DNA of 55,972 nucleotides from Modestobacter marinus (lineage in GTDB: Bacteria; Actinomycetota; Actinomycetes; Mycobacteriales; Geodermatophilaceae), in the NCBI RefSeq assembly GCF_019799945.1, contig NZ_JABGCH010000028.1, positions 1-55,972 on the forward strand. The letters are read 5' to 3'. Position 1 is the first letter of the stretch. Every line of letters starts with the position of its first letter. The notes under the pieces were generated by a model, which was not told the DNA's origin, did not search any database, and worked only from the letters and a program-made list of their open reading frames with translations. A program made the position numbers and the translations under genes. Shown one piece after another: positions 28,164 through 36,571 of the stretch.

Positions 28164-29282
28164 TCAGCGGGTCGGTCCATGGTCGGACAGGTGCGCCTCC
28201 GCCTCCGGCTCGGCCGATTCGGGACGTCGCACCGTGTAGGAGAGCTGTTCGAGCAGCGCGGCGGCGGCCTCCGGGTTGTCCCGCACGGCCCGGCGCAACT
28301 CCGGCGTCCCGGGCGCGGCCCTCTTCAGCCGGTGCCGGCGATCGCGCAGCGGTGCGGGCCACAGCACCTGGATGCCCGCGTTCAGGTGCGCCCCCAGGAT
28401 GATCGCGAAGGCGATGAAGAAGGTGGCCAGCAGGAACGCGATGGGCGCGGCCAGGGCGCCGTAGCTGAAGCCGGTCGCGGTCAACCAGCCGAGATAGAGC
28501 CGCAGTCCGGAAGCGCCGGCGAGGAACACCAGCGCGGCGAGGAGCGCCCCAGGCAGTCCGCGGTACCACGGCGGCTTCAGCGGCAGGGCCACCTTGTACA
28601 GCGTCGTGAGCGCCACCAGCAGGACGAGACCCACGACCAGGTGGTACAGCGCATCCCAGGCCGTGCCCACTGCGCGTGCCGAGGAGTCGGGCAGGAGGGC
28701 GAGGATCCGCTCCGGTCCGAGCGCGACGAGCGGGAGGGCGATGATCCCCGTGATCAGGCCGACGAGATACGTGAGCATCGCGAGCACGCGCTGCCAGAGG
28801 AGGTTGCGCAGTTCGTACTGATCGTGCGCGCGCGTGATGGCGTCGATGAACGCGGACACCGCCGACGAGCCGGACCAGAACGAGAGGAGGAACCCGATCG
28901 AGACGACCTCTCCACGGGCCGTGCTCAGGATGTCCGCGACGGTGGGGGAGATGATCTCGTCCAGGGCGTTCTGGCTGAAGACCCCGCCGGTGAGCTCGAT
29001 GATCCACTGCTGCACCGCCGCGACGGTGTCTGGTCCGAACACCCCGCCCACGTAGCCGAGGATCCCGAAGAGCCCCAGCAGCAACGGTGGCAGGGACAGC
29101 GTCTGCCAGAACGCCGCTGCCGCCGACTCGCTGAAGATGTCGCCGTTCCAGGCACGGCCCATCGTGCGCCTCAGCAGCCGGCGTGCCGCGTCACCTCGCA
29201 CCCGGGCGCGATCCGGCGAGGCAGCCGCCTGGACCGCGGTCGCCGGCTCGGTACCCGTTCGCTGGTTCCGCGCCTCCGCCAT
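28164..29282 (-). CDS. YihY/BrkB-family inner membrane protein
   Basis: 372 residues from ATG 29282. Six membrane helices match the Virul_fac_BrkB family: 'FWQTLSLPPLLLGLFGILGY', 'VVSIGFLLSFWSGSSAVSAF', 'VLAMLTYLVGLITGIIALPL', 'VVGLVLLVALTTLYKVALPL', 'LLAALVFLAGASGLRLYLGW' and 'IAFLLATFFIAFAIILGAHL'. 'GAHLNAGIQVLWP' is the conserved end of the membrane domain. The tails are hydrophilic. These proteins are unassigned transporters or envelope factors. I see nothing in 27856-28163 upstream of the OsmC gene. Confidence 0.88.
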   Translation of the reverse strand: MAEARNQRTGTEPATAVQAAASPDRARVRGDAARRLLRRTMGRAWNGDIFSESAAAAFWQTLSLPPLLLGLFGILGYVGGVFGPDTVAAVQQWIIELTGGVFSQNALDEIISPTVADILSTARGEVVSIGFLLSFWSGSSAVSAFIDAITRAHDQYELRNLLWQRVLAMLTYLVGLITGIIALPLVALGPERILALLPDSSARAVGTAWDALYHLVVGLVLLVALTTLYKVALPLKPPWYRGLPGALLAALVFLAGASGLRLYLGWLTATGFSYGALAAPIAFLLATFFIAFAIILGAHLNAGIQVLWPAPLRDRRHRLKRAAPGTPELRRAVRDNPEAAAALLEQLSYTVRRPESAEPEAEAHLSDHGPTR

Positions 29283-29551
29283 CGTCCCAGGATGCGCCCC
29301 GCCCGACGGCTCCGTCCCCGTTCGGACCGCGCGCCTCGCCGGGACGACCAGCGCGGATCTCGTCGACGGGCAGGATCTGCAGGACCCCGGCTCCGGGCCT
29401 GGGTGTCGCGGAACTGCAGGAGGCACCGACCTCTGTCCCGCGGTCGGGTGGCCCCGCCCCGCAGGTGACGGTCCGGGCGGCCCGTCTCCGGTTCCGGTTC
29501 CGGTTCCGCCGTGCAGGACAGTCGCGCTCCGCGGGACAACTCGGTGCAGCC

Positions 29552-29640
29552 GTGGACCGAGCGACATCCATCCTGCAGGTGCTCGCGCGCCAGGGCGCCA
29601 CCGGCGTCACGGAGATCGCCGGAGGACTGGGCAGCAGTTC
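29552..29640 (+). pseudogene. Fragment of an IclR-family HTH
   Basis: One frame reads VDRATSILQVLARQGATGVT then EIAGGLG, which matches the N-terminal wHTH of IclR regulators ('SVDRALSVLELLAR...GVTEIAAELGV'). The downstream recognition helix is not found and the frame continues into Ser/Gly-rich sequence. It looks like the start of a lost regulator gene. The rest of 29283-29816 has no other feature I can support. Confidence 0.4.
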
Positions 29641-29816
29641 GGGCTCGTCCGGGAGCGGGCCACGCCTCCACCAGCGAGGAGCACGAACTGGGTCTGGCGG
29701 CCAGAGTCAACGAGGACACGATCCCGCCCTGGTTGCACACGTCCGCGCGGCGGCTGACGCGATCTCGCAGCGCAACGGACATCCCAAGCGCGGCTGACGC
29801 GGCGGCCCGGAGTCCG

Positions 29817-31001
29817 TCAGGAGTCGATCCGGAGGTCGCTGAGCGGCTTCGAGCAACAGATGAGGAGCTTGCTCTGCGCGATCTCGCGCGGCCGGATCCC
29901 ACCCTGGTGCTGCATGTCCACGGCGCCCGAGAGGATCGTCGTCTTGCACGTGCCGCACATGCCCTGGCCGCAGGACGACGGCGGGGTCAGCCCGGCCGCG
30001 AAGGCCGCGTCCAGGACGTTCTCGTCGGCGCCGCAGCGGAACGTGCGACCGCTGCGGACGAACTCGACGGAGAAGGCGGCGGTCGGCGCTCCAGCGCCCG
30101 GCGGCGGGGGCTCGTGCACGCCGTCGCCGTCCACGCGCACGGGAGGCACCTCGACGGTGAGGTCCTCGAAGGAGAAGGACTCCTCGTGGTAGCGCCCCAT
30201 GTCGAAGCCCGCCGCGACGAGCGCCCGGCGGACCGCGGCCATGTACGCGGTGGGCCCGCAGCAGAACACGTCGCGCTCGTGGAGGTCGGGCGCGAGCACC
30301 CGCAGCATCTCGCCGCTCAGGAAGCCCCGCAGCCCGACCCACGGTTCTCGGGGGGAGTCCCGTTCGCAGACGTGGGCGACGCGGATGGTCGGCGCCGTGC
30401 TCGCCATCGCGTCGAGCTCGCGCCGGAAGATGATGTCGGACGGCGTCCGCGCGCTGTGCACGAACAGCACGTCGGTGTCCGAGCCGAGGTCGTACAGCGT
30501 GCGGGTCATGGACATGATCGGGGTGATGCCGCTGCCTGCCGACAGGAACAGGTACTTGCCCGCGGGGTGGTGGGCGGCCGAGAAGAGCCCGAACGGTCCG
30601 TCGGCCGAGACGCGCTGCCCGGCCCCCATGGTGTCGTGCAGCCAGTTGGAGACGAGTCCGCCGGGCTGTCGTTTGACCGTGATCCCGATCAGATGGGGCC
30701 GCGTCGGGGGTGTGGAGATCGTGTAGCAGCGGTCGACCGCGCGGCCGCCGATCTGCAGTCGCAGGGTGATGAACTGGCCCGGGTCGTAGTGGAACAGCGC
30801 CGGGGCCGCGGGCTCGAAGAGGAACGTCTTGACGTCGTGGGTGATGTCGAGGACCCGCCGGCACACCAGCGTGGAGTCGGCCGTCTCCCCCCAGACCGGG
30901 AGCACGGAGGGGTGGGCGGTCAGACCGACGTGCCCACCGGTGGGGAAGGGCGCCGGTGCGACCGCGTCCAGTACCGCCACCGGGCCGGTGGGCGCGGTCA
31001 T
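29817..31001 (-). CDS. Ferredoxin-NAD(P)H reductase component of the Rieske oxygenase (GbcB-like)
   Basis: 394 residues. Domains in order: FAD-binding barrel ('FHYDPGQFITLRLQIGGRAV', then 'RCYTISTPP' for flavin), NAD-binding ('YLFLSAGSGITPIMSMTRTL', 'DVFCCGPTAYMAAVRRALVA'), and a C-terminal plant-type [2Fe-2S] ferredoxin ('SSCGQGMCGTCKTTILSGAV' with the fourth Cys in LLICCSKPL). This order (FNR then ferredoxin at the C-terminus) is that of GbcB, CntB and Stc-type reductases that feed Rieske betaine or carnitine oxygenases. Its ATG overlaps the stop of the IclR gene (ATGA), so it is translated by coupling. It would pass electrons from NADH to the Rieske protein encoded just upstream. Confidence 0.88.
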   Translation of the reverse strand: MTAPTGPVAVLDAVAPAPFPTGGHVGLTAHPSVLPVWGETADSTLVCRRVLDITHDVKTFLFEPAAPALFHYDPGQFITLRLQIGGRAVDRCYTISTPPTRPHLIGITVKRQPGGLVSNWLHDTMGAGQRVSADGPFGLFSAAHHPAGKYLFLSAGSGITPIMSMTRTLYDLGSDTDVLFVHSARTPSDIIFRRELDAMASTAPTIRVAHVCERDSPREPWVGLRGFLSGEMLRVLAPDLHERDVFCCGPTAYMAAVRRALVAAGFDMGRYHEESFSFEDLTVEVPPVRVDGDGVHEPPPPGAGAPTAAFSVEFVRSGRTFRCGADENVLDAAFAAGLTPPSSCGQGMCGTCKTTILSGAVDMQHQGGIRPREIAQSKLLICCSKPLSDLRIDS

Positions 31002-31867
31002 CGGTGCGCCTCTCGTCGTACCGGCTCCCGCCCCCGGAGGAGCGCTGACTCGATGCGGCCGGCCGCGCGCGCCAGGTGCTCGGCCGCGTGTCGCACCCGG
31101 TGCCCGTCGAGTCGCTGCGTGGGGCCGCTGAGGGTGAGCACTCCGACGAGCTCGTCCGCCTGTCCGAAGATGCCCGTCGCGACACCCGACAGGCCCTCCT
31201 CCGCCTCGTCGATGCAGAGCGCATGCCCCTGCTCGCGGAGCCGGCCGAGGTCCGCGCGCAGCTCGCCGGCCGTCGTGATCGTCGAGGGGGTGAAACGCAC
31301 GAGGGGCTCGCGGAGGAAGCGCTCGAGCTGCTCGTCGTCCCAGGTGGCGAGCAGCACCTTCCCGCTCGCGCTGGCGTGCAGCGGGAAGCGCTGCCCGACC
31401 CAGGACTGCGGTCGGAGGTGGTGCGGCGCATCGACCTGGTGCACCAGGTCCAGGCCCCCGTCGGGGGCCACCACGCTCAGCGTCCCGGTCTCCCTGACCG
31501 CGGCCACCAGTTCACCGAGAACCGGGCGAGCTGCTTCCAGGAGGAGGAGCCCCTCGTCGGTGTTCCGGGCGAGGCGCAGCAGTTCCGGCCCGAGGAGCAC
31601 CCGGTCGTCACCGGCGACCCGGAGGAGGAAGCCCTCCTGTTCCAGCGTCTGGATCATCCGGAGCGCCGTGGCCCGCGGGAGCCCGGCAGCCCGGGCCAGT
31701 GACGAGACGTTCGCCCGGTCGTCGTCTGCGGTCGCGCGGAGGAGGGTGATCGCCTTCCTGACCGACTGGTTCAGCTTGGCTCCCTGGTCCCCGGTCGTCG
31801 TTCGGCCACGAGCTCCCGGCCCCAGGAGGGCCGCGGGCCTCGTTCGGACTTCCGCTGCCTCGTCCAT
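30998..31867 (-). CDS. IclR-family transcriptional regulator
   Basis: 289 residues from ATG 31867. The HTH is at about 30-85: SVRKAITLLRATADDDRANV, 'LARAAGLPRATALRMIQTLE', QEGFLLR. The effector domain has 'LRPQSWVGQRFPLHASASGK', 'LFAYLD'-type 'LLATWDDEQLERFL', 'GHALCIDEAEEGLSGVATGI' and 'ELVGVLTLSGPTQRL', all typical. It lies inside the operon, between the Rieske gene and the reductase, and ends in an ATGA overlap with the latter. It probably controls this operon in answer to the substrate or a demethylated product. Confidence 0.9.
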   Translation of the reverse strand: MDEAAEVRTRPAALLGPGARGRTTTGDQGAKLNQSVRKAITLLRATADDDRANVSSLARAAGLPRATALRMIQTLEQEGFLLRVAGDDRVLLGPELLRLARNTDEGLLLLEAARPVLGELVAAVRETGTLSVVAPDGGLDLVHQVDAPHHLRPQSWVGQRFPLHASASGKVLLATWDDEQLERFLREPLVRFTPSTITTAGELRADLGRLREQGHALCIDEAEEGLSGVATGIFGQADELVGVLTLSGPTQRLDGHRVRHAAEHLARAAGRIESALLRGREPVRREAHR

Positions 31868-31910
31868 GTCCTGCCTCTGTTCTTCTGCGGCCTCGACCGT
31901 CGATGGGTCC

Positions 31911-33176
31911 CTAGCGGGACAGGTGAGCGGCCAGCCGCGAGACGTACCAGGTGACGAAGGCCTCGACGTCCCCTTCGACCGTCGAGTACGGACCCGGCTG
32001 GTAGCCGGGGTCCTCGACGCCCTTCTGGGTGCGAGCCACCAGGGTTCCGTCCTGCTGGTTCGTCGCCTGCCAGACCGCGGTCAGGGTGGCCAGGTCGTAG
32101 TCCACGCCCTCCATGGCGTCCGGGTGGACCAGCCACGTCGTCCGCAGGAGGGTCCGGTCCGGCGCGAGCGGCAGCACGGAGAACAGCACCGCGTGGTCGG
32201 CCAGCATGTGGAACCACGAGTTCGGCTGCATGTGCAGGGACAGGTCACCGAACCGGTCCGTGGTCAAGGACCCCATGAGCCTGCTGCACACGGACTCGCC
32301 GTTGGTGTTGAACGACTTCCCGGCACCGTCGAGCGGGGCGTGGGAGAGCTGGAACCCCGTGGCGCGGGTGTCGAGCTCCCGAGCTCCCTCGATGGGGAAG
32401 CCCTGCCGGACGCACGCCGACTGGAGCGCTGCGGCGGCCGTGCCGTAACGCTGGTAGACCGGCTTCAACCGCGGCGGGACGTCCTCGGCCGAGTAGCCGA
32501 AGAGGGGGAAGTAGGCGCTCAACAGCTCGGGGTGCCCGTCGCAGTGGTAGCACTCGCGGTTGTTCTCCATGACGAGCTTCCAGTTGCCGGTCTCGACGAT
32601 GTCGACCTGATGGGCGACTTTCGCCTGGCGCAGCCCGTACGGGGCCAGGAACGGCTCGATGCGCGCGGCGACCTCGTCGAAGTCGGCCGGTGGCTTGTCG
32701 GCGAGGCACAGGAACACCAGGCCGCCGACGCTGCGCACGTGGACCGGCTTCAGGCTGAAGCAGCTGCGGTCGAACGTGGCCGGCTGGTTGTCGGCGTGCA
32801 TCAGCCGGCCGTCGACGCCGTAGGTCCAGTGGTGGTAGGGGCAGACGAGGTTGCCGACGCTGCCGCGGGGCTCGTCGAGGAGCCGGGAGCCCCGGTGCCG
32901 GCACACGTTGTGGAAGGCGCGCACCTCCTCGTCGTCGTCCCGGACGACGACGACCGAGTACCTGCCGACCCCGACGGTGACGAAGTCGCCCGGTTCGGGC
33001 AGCTCGGCCTCGGCAGCGGCGAAGATCCAGTGCTCGGCGAAGATTCCGCGCACGTCCAGGTCGAAGACCTCCTGGCTCGTGTAGAAGGGCGCCGCCAGGC
33101 TGTAGCCGGGCACCCGACCGTTCACCAGGCCGACCAGGTCGTCCCGGCCGGCCGGACGCTCGAGCTGCATGGTCAT
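31911..33176 (-). CDS. Rieske-type oxygenase alpha subunit, glycine-betaine demethylase-like (GbcA-like)
   Basis: 421 residues from ATG 33176 (GGGAG upstream). The Rieske [2Fe-2S] ligands are Cys92/His94 (VCRHRGSRLL) and Cys112/His115 (LVCPYHHWTYGVDGRL). The catalytic domain has 'NWKLVMENNRECYHCDGHPE', with His211 and His215 as probable mononuclear iron ligands. This NNRECYHC form is that of GbcA-type quaternary-amine monooxygenases, rather than aromatic-ring dioxygenases. 'DLSLHMQPNSWFHMLADHAV' and 'LRTTWLVHPDAMEGVDYDLA' complete it. It would hydroxylate an N-methyl group of a betaine so that formaldehyde leaves. The natural substrate could be glycine betaine, proline betaine, carnitine or another quaternary compound. 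Confidence 0.85.
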   Translation of the reverse strand: MTMQLERPAGRDDLVGLVNGRVPGYSLAAPFYTSQEVFDLDVRGIFAEHWIFAAAEAELPEPGDFVTVGVGRYSVVVVRDDDEEVRAFHNVCRHRGSRLLDEPRGSVGNLVCPYHHWTYGVDGRLMHADNQPATFDRSCFSLKPVHVRSVGGLVFLCLADKPPADFDEVAARIEPFLAPYGLRQAKVAHQVDIVETGNWKLVMENNRECYHCDGHPELLSAYFPLFGYSAEDVPPRLKPVYQRYGTAAAALQSACVRQGFPIEGARELDTRATGFQLSHAPLDGAGKSFNTNGESVCSRLMGSLTTDRFGDLSLHMQPNSWFHMLADHAVLFSVLPLAPDRTLLRTTWLVHPDAMEGVDYDLATLTAVWQATNQQDGTLVARTQKGVEDPGYQPGPYSTVEGDVEAFVTWYVSRLAAHLSR

Positions 33177-33291
33177 CAGGCGTCTCCCGGGTGGACGGCG
33201 GAAAGCGGACTCGTGCTCGGGCGCCGGCAGCCGAGGGGGCCCAGCGGAGCTGGGGTGCCCGTCCAGTGGATGCGGGTGCCCATCTGGTGAT

Positions 33292-33301
33292 GTGGTACCA
33301 C
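33292..33301. promoter_or_regulatory. Palindrome in the Rieske gene upstream region
   Basis: GTGGTACCAC is a perfect ten-base palindrome in the 165-base gap between the M24 gene and the Rieske gene, about 115 bases before the Rieske start. TGGT...ACCA half-sites are common for GntR/FCD and IclR regulators, and both types are encoded here, so it is a reasonable operator candidate. The gap otherwise has no gene. Confidence 0.4.
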
Positions 33302-33341
33302 GCTGCAGAGGCGGGGTCAACAGATCGGAGGGGCTGCGCTG

Positions 33342-34634
33342 TCAGGCGCTGGACAGGTGCTCGTCGTGGGGCGCACGACCGAGCACCTCCACGCCCTCCG
33401 TCGTCACGAGGACCTGCTCCTCGAGCTTGAGGCCCTCGTCCTCCCCGTCGACCCCCACGTAGGCCTCGACGCTGAACACCATCCCGGGCTCGATCTCGCC
33501 GGCGTGGTGGTGCTCGAAGAGGATCACCGGGTACTCGTCGCTGAGACCGCTGCCATGGGCGACGAACGGATAGCGCTGCGCGTGGTGGGCGGAGGGGAGG
33601 CGACGGCTGAGTCGTTCCCCCACCTCGTCGACGGCGGCCCCCGGCCTCAGCTCGTCGATGACCTCCCCGAGGAAGGCCTCGGCATCGGCGTACAGCCTCC
33701 GTTGCCGCTCGGTGGGCTTCGTGCCGCCGACCAGGTACGTGCGGGACAGGTCGGCGAGGTATCCCGCGGGACCGATGAGGTCGGTGTCGAACGCGACGAG
33801 GTCACCACGTTCGATGCGGCGGTCGCCGGCCTCGGAGAACCAGGGATTGGTGCGCGGTCCGGAGGACAGCAGGCGCGCCTCGACGTACTCGCCACCCAGG
33901 GCGAACGCGTGCCCGGTGAGCTGGGCCCATGCCTCGTTCTCGGTCATGCCGGGCCGCAGGCCGGAGTACAGGTGGGTGATCGCGGCGTCGCAGACGAGGA
34001 CCGAGCGGCGGATGAGCTCGATCTCCGCCGCACCCTTCACGGCACGCGCGTGTTCCATCGCCAGCTGGGCCGGTTCCAGGCGGATGCCCGCCCTCTGGAG
34101 GGCCAGGAACCCGTAGGTGTCGAGTCTGTCCACCCCGATCCGGGCGTCCCGGATCCCTCGTTCCTGCAGGACGCCGGCCACCTCCTCGGCGAACTGCGCG
34201 GCGCGGGCGGGTGCCTGCTCCGCGCACCCGAACACCGACCAGCTCGTCGCCACCCGGGTCTCGAGATCGGGACAGGGCGACACGAGCTCGGCCGGCGCCG
34301 AGGCGTACTCCCACAGGACCGGCTGCCCCTCGGCCGGCACCAGCATGTAGCGGTCGATCACGTGCAGGGTCCAGACCGGCATGGTCGACGTCCCGGAGAC
34401 GTACCGGATGTTGACGGGGTCCACCAGCAGTGCCGCCGCCAGGTCATGCCGGCGCAACGCGTCGCGGGTCCGGACGATCGCGTGCTCGACGGCCCCCCGG
34501 ACGAGCGTGCGGTCGACCTCGGGCTGCCCTTCCCTCGTCCGGGCCGACGCGACCGACCGAGGGGTGTCGTACCTGGGTCTGCCCGACGTGCGCGACGCCG
34601 TGCCCGTCGCCCCGGTCATCGGGTGCCGGTCCAT
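33342..34634 (-). CDS. M24-family metalloenzyme resembling DMSP lyase DddP
   Basis: 430 residues from ATG 34634, which starts 24 bases inside the 3' end of the BCCT gene; no ribosome site is clear. It has the creatinase N-domain ('LAAALLVDPVNIRYVSGTST') and the pita-bread C-domain. Metal ligands by position are Asp283, Asp285, Asp295 (AFDTDLIGPAGYLADLSRTY), His360 (FVAHGSGLSDEYP), Glu390 (FSVEAYVG) and Glu405 (LKLEEQVLV). From memory of DddP, 'GGEWIETRLLASGPRTNPWF', 'FDTDLIG' and 'HGVGLCDEWP' align closely with GGEYVEARLLSSGPRTNPWF, FDTDLIG and HGSGLSDEYP here, and the proposed catalytic Asp lines up with Asp366. Possible roles are a DMSP-lyase-like enzyme, a betaine-related hydrolase, or a peptidase. 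Confidence 0.78.
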   Translation of the reverse strand: MDRHPMTGATGTASRTSGRPRYDTPRSVASARTREGQPEVDRTLVRGAVEHAIVRTRDALRRHDLAAALLVDPVNIRYVSGTSTMPVWTLHVIDRYMLVPAEGQPVLWEYASAPAELVSPCPDLETRVATSWSVFGCAEQAPARAAQFAEEVAGVLQERGIRDARIGVDRLDTYGFLALQRAGIRLEPAQLAMEHARAVKGAAEIELIRRSVLVCDAAITHLYSGLRPGMTENEAWAQLTGHAFALGGEYVEARLLSSGPRTNPWFSEAGDRRIERGDLVAFDTDLIGPAGYLADLSRTYLVGGTKPTERQRRLYADAEAFLGEVIDELRPGAAVDEVGERLSRRLPSAHHAQRYPFVAHGSGLSDEYPVILFEHHHAGEIEPGMVFSVEAYVGVDGEDEGLKLEEQVLVTTEGVEVLGRAPHDEHLSSA

Positions 34635-34657
34635 GGCACCAGGGAGGCGGCCTCGGA

Positions 34658-36496
34658 TCAGCTGGACTGCTGGGGCTGGCTCGGCTCGCGGGTGTGAGCG
34701 GGCACGCCGTTCCCGGGGCCGGTCAGGGTCGGTTGCTGGGCCGCGTCCGGTTGCTGCACCGTGTTCGGTTGGTGGACCGTGTTCGGCGCCTGGGCCGAGC
34801 CCGGTCGCATCTCCGCGACCACCGTGCGGACACCCGGCGGGACCGTGCTGACCACGGGCTCCTCGCGCAGTTGCTTCACCAGGCTGTAGCAGACACCGAG
34901 CATGACGACCAGGAACGGGACGCCGAGGACGATCACCGTGGTCTGGATCGCGTCCAGCCCTCCGGCGAGCAGCAGCGCGATCGCCACCGCGCCGATCATC
35001 GATCCCCACGTCACCACCAGCCAGGTCCGGGGGTGCAGCGAGCCGCCCTGGGAGAGCATCCCGAGCACCAGGGACGCCGCGTCGGCTCCGGCGACGTAGA
35101 ACAGCATGATCAGTACGACGACGAGCACCGCGGTGAGGGTCGAGAACGGCAACGCGTCGAGCAACGTGAACAGGGTGTTCTCGACGCCCGTGGCCAGCGA
35201 GCCGGCCATGTCGGTGACCCCGCCCAGCTGGAACCGGATGGCGGTGCCACCCATCACGACGAACCACACCGTGCTGACCAGCGTCGGGACGATCAACACG
35301 CAGATGACGAACTCGCGGATGGTGCGCCCCCGCGAGATCCGGGCCATGAAGGTGCCCACGAACGGCGCCCAGGACATCCACCACGCCCAGTAGAAGATCG
35401 TCCAGCCGGCGAGCCACTCGCGGCCACCGGAGGCGCCGGTGCGGAACGACATGGGCACGAAGTGGGCCAGGTAGCCGCCGAAGGACTCGACGAACGTGTT
35501 CATCAGGAAGATCGTGGGCCCGAAGGCGAACACGAAGACCAGCACCCCGACGGCCAAGCCGGCGTTGATGTTCGCCATCCACTTGACACCCCGCTCGGTC
35601 CCGCTGACCGCGGACACCACGAACAGCGCGGTCAGCACGACGATCACCACGATCGAGACGGCGTTGCTCTTGGGGGCGTCGAAGACCCGCGTCAGCCCGC
35701 TGTTGATCTGGAGGGCGCCCAACCCCAGGGACGTCGCTGCACCGAAGGTGGTGATGAACAGACCGAAGATGTCGACGGCCCGGCGGGCAGGGTGCGCGGG
35801 GTCCTTCCGGGGGAACACGATCGAGCTGAGCAGGTTGGGCAGCCCCTTGCGGAACGTCGCGTAGGCCAGAGCGAGCCCGACGACGCCGTACAGCGCCCAC
35901 GGGTGGAGTCCCCAGTGGAAGATCGTGTACTCCATGCCGAGCTGGCCCGACTCCGGCGTCGCGGCCTCGGCGAGTCCCAGCGGCGGCGTGAGCAGGTGCG
36001 ACAGCGGCTCGGCGACGCCCCAGAAGATCAGTCCGATGCCCATCCCGGTGGCGAACATCATCGAGATCCAGGAGACGGTGCTGAACTCCGGCCGCTCGTC
36101 GTCGCGACCCAGTCGGATCCGCCCGTAGCGCGAGATCGCGAGCAGCAGCATGAGCGCGACGAAGCCGACCGTCACGAGGACGTACACCCAGCCGGTGGCG
36201 TCGATCATCTTCGCCAGGACCGTCGAGGCGGCGGTGGCCAGCGAGGTCGGCGAGAGCACCCCCCACAGCACGAACGCCAGGGTCAGGGCGAGGCCGGCGA
36301 CGAAGACCGTCCTGTCGACCGGCTGGTCCACGTCGGCGGCTCGCGGGTGCATCCGGTCGTCATCGGGCGAGGCGTGGACGAAGTGCTCGGTGACGACGAC
36401 CGTCTCGACCGTTCCGTCTCCGTCGGCGGCCTGCGCACGCGTCCGGTGGTCACGGGCAGGTGGAGGGGTGACGTGCTCGGGGTCGTCGGGGCTCAT
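34658..36496 (-). CDS. BCCT-family betaine/carnitine/choline (or DMSP) transporter
   Basis: 612 residues; ATG 36496 with GGAAGGT upstream. A ~65-residue acidic N-terminal tail precedes twelve membrane helices. The BCCT signatures are 'MMFATGMGIGLIFWGVAEPL', 'GMEYTIFHWGLHPWALYGVV' (Trp-rich TM4/TM5 box) and 'GWTIFYWAWWMSWAPFVGTF' then MARISRGRTIREF, the aromatic cage and cytoplasmic loop. The ~55-residue C-tail is Gln/Pro-rich with repeats of 'PNTV.QP'. It would import a quaternary ammonium or sulfonium osmolyte with Na+ or H+. It heads the minus-strand catabolic operon, followed by the M24, Rieske, IclR and reductase genes. Confidence 0.93.
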   Translation of the reverse strand: MSPDDPEHVTPPPARDHRTRAQAADGDGTVETVVVTEHFVHASPDDDRMHPRAADVDQPVDRTVFVAGLALTLAFVLWGVLSPTSLATAASTVLAKMIDATGWVYVLVTVGFVALMLLLAISRYGRIRLGRDDERPEFSTVSWISMMFATGMGIGLIFWGVAEPLSHLLTPPLGLAEAATPESGQLGMEYTIFHWGLHPWALYGVVGLALAYATFRKGLPNLLSSIVFPRKDPAHPARRAVDIFGLFITTFGAATSLGLGALQINSGLTRVFDAPKSNAVSIVVIVVLTALFVVSAVSGTERGVKWMANINAGLAVGVLVFVFAFGPTIFLMNTFVESFGGYLAHFVPMSFRTGASGGREWLAGWTIFYWAWWMSWAPFVGTFMARISRGRTIREFVICVLIVPTLVSTVWFVVMGGTAIRFQLGGVTDMAGSLATGVENTLFTLLDALPFSTLTAVLVVVLIMLFYVAGADAASLVLGMLSQGGSLHPRTWLVVTWGSMIGAVAIALLLAGGLDAIQTTVIVLGVPFLVVMLGVCYSLVKQLREEPVVSTVPPGVRTVVAEMRPGSAQAPNTVHQPNTVQQPDAAQQPTLTGPGNGVPAHTREPSQPQQSS

Positions 36497-36538
36497 GGCA
36501 CACCTTCCGTCTCGCAGAGCGCGCGTCGGTATCGCCAT

Positions 36539-36568
36539 ACGAAACAGCGTGACCTGAACCACTGTCAA
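36539..36568 (-). promoter_or_regulatory. Candidate promoter of the BCCT-led operon
   Basis: On the minus strand a perfect TTGACA (36568-36563) is followed 18 bases later by TTTCGT (36544-36539), about 43 bases before the BCCT start. Next to it is GTAT-N4-ATAC (36529-36540), a short inverted repeat that could be an operator. The upstream regulator gene stops at 36572, so the promoter lies entirely in the 75-base gap. Confidence 0.35.
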
Positions 36569-36571
36569 CGC

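Noticed and set aside
33342-34634. Creatinase (urea-forming) as the identity of the M24 protein
   Set aside because: Creatinase lacks the metal ligands, whereas all six M24 metal positions are present here, so a metal-dependent enzyme is more likely.
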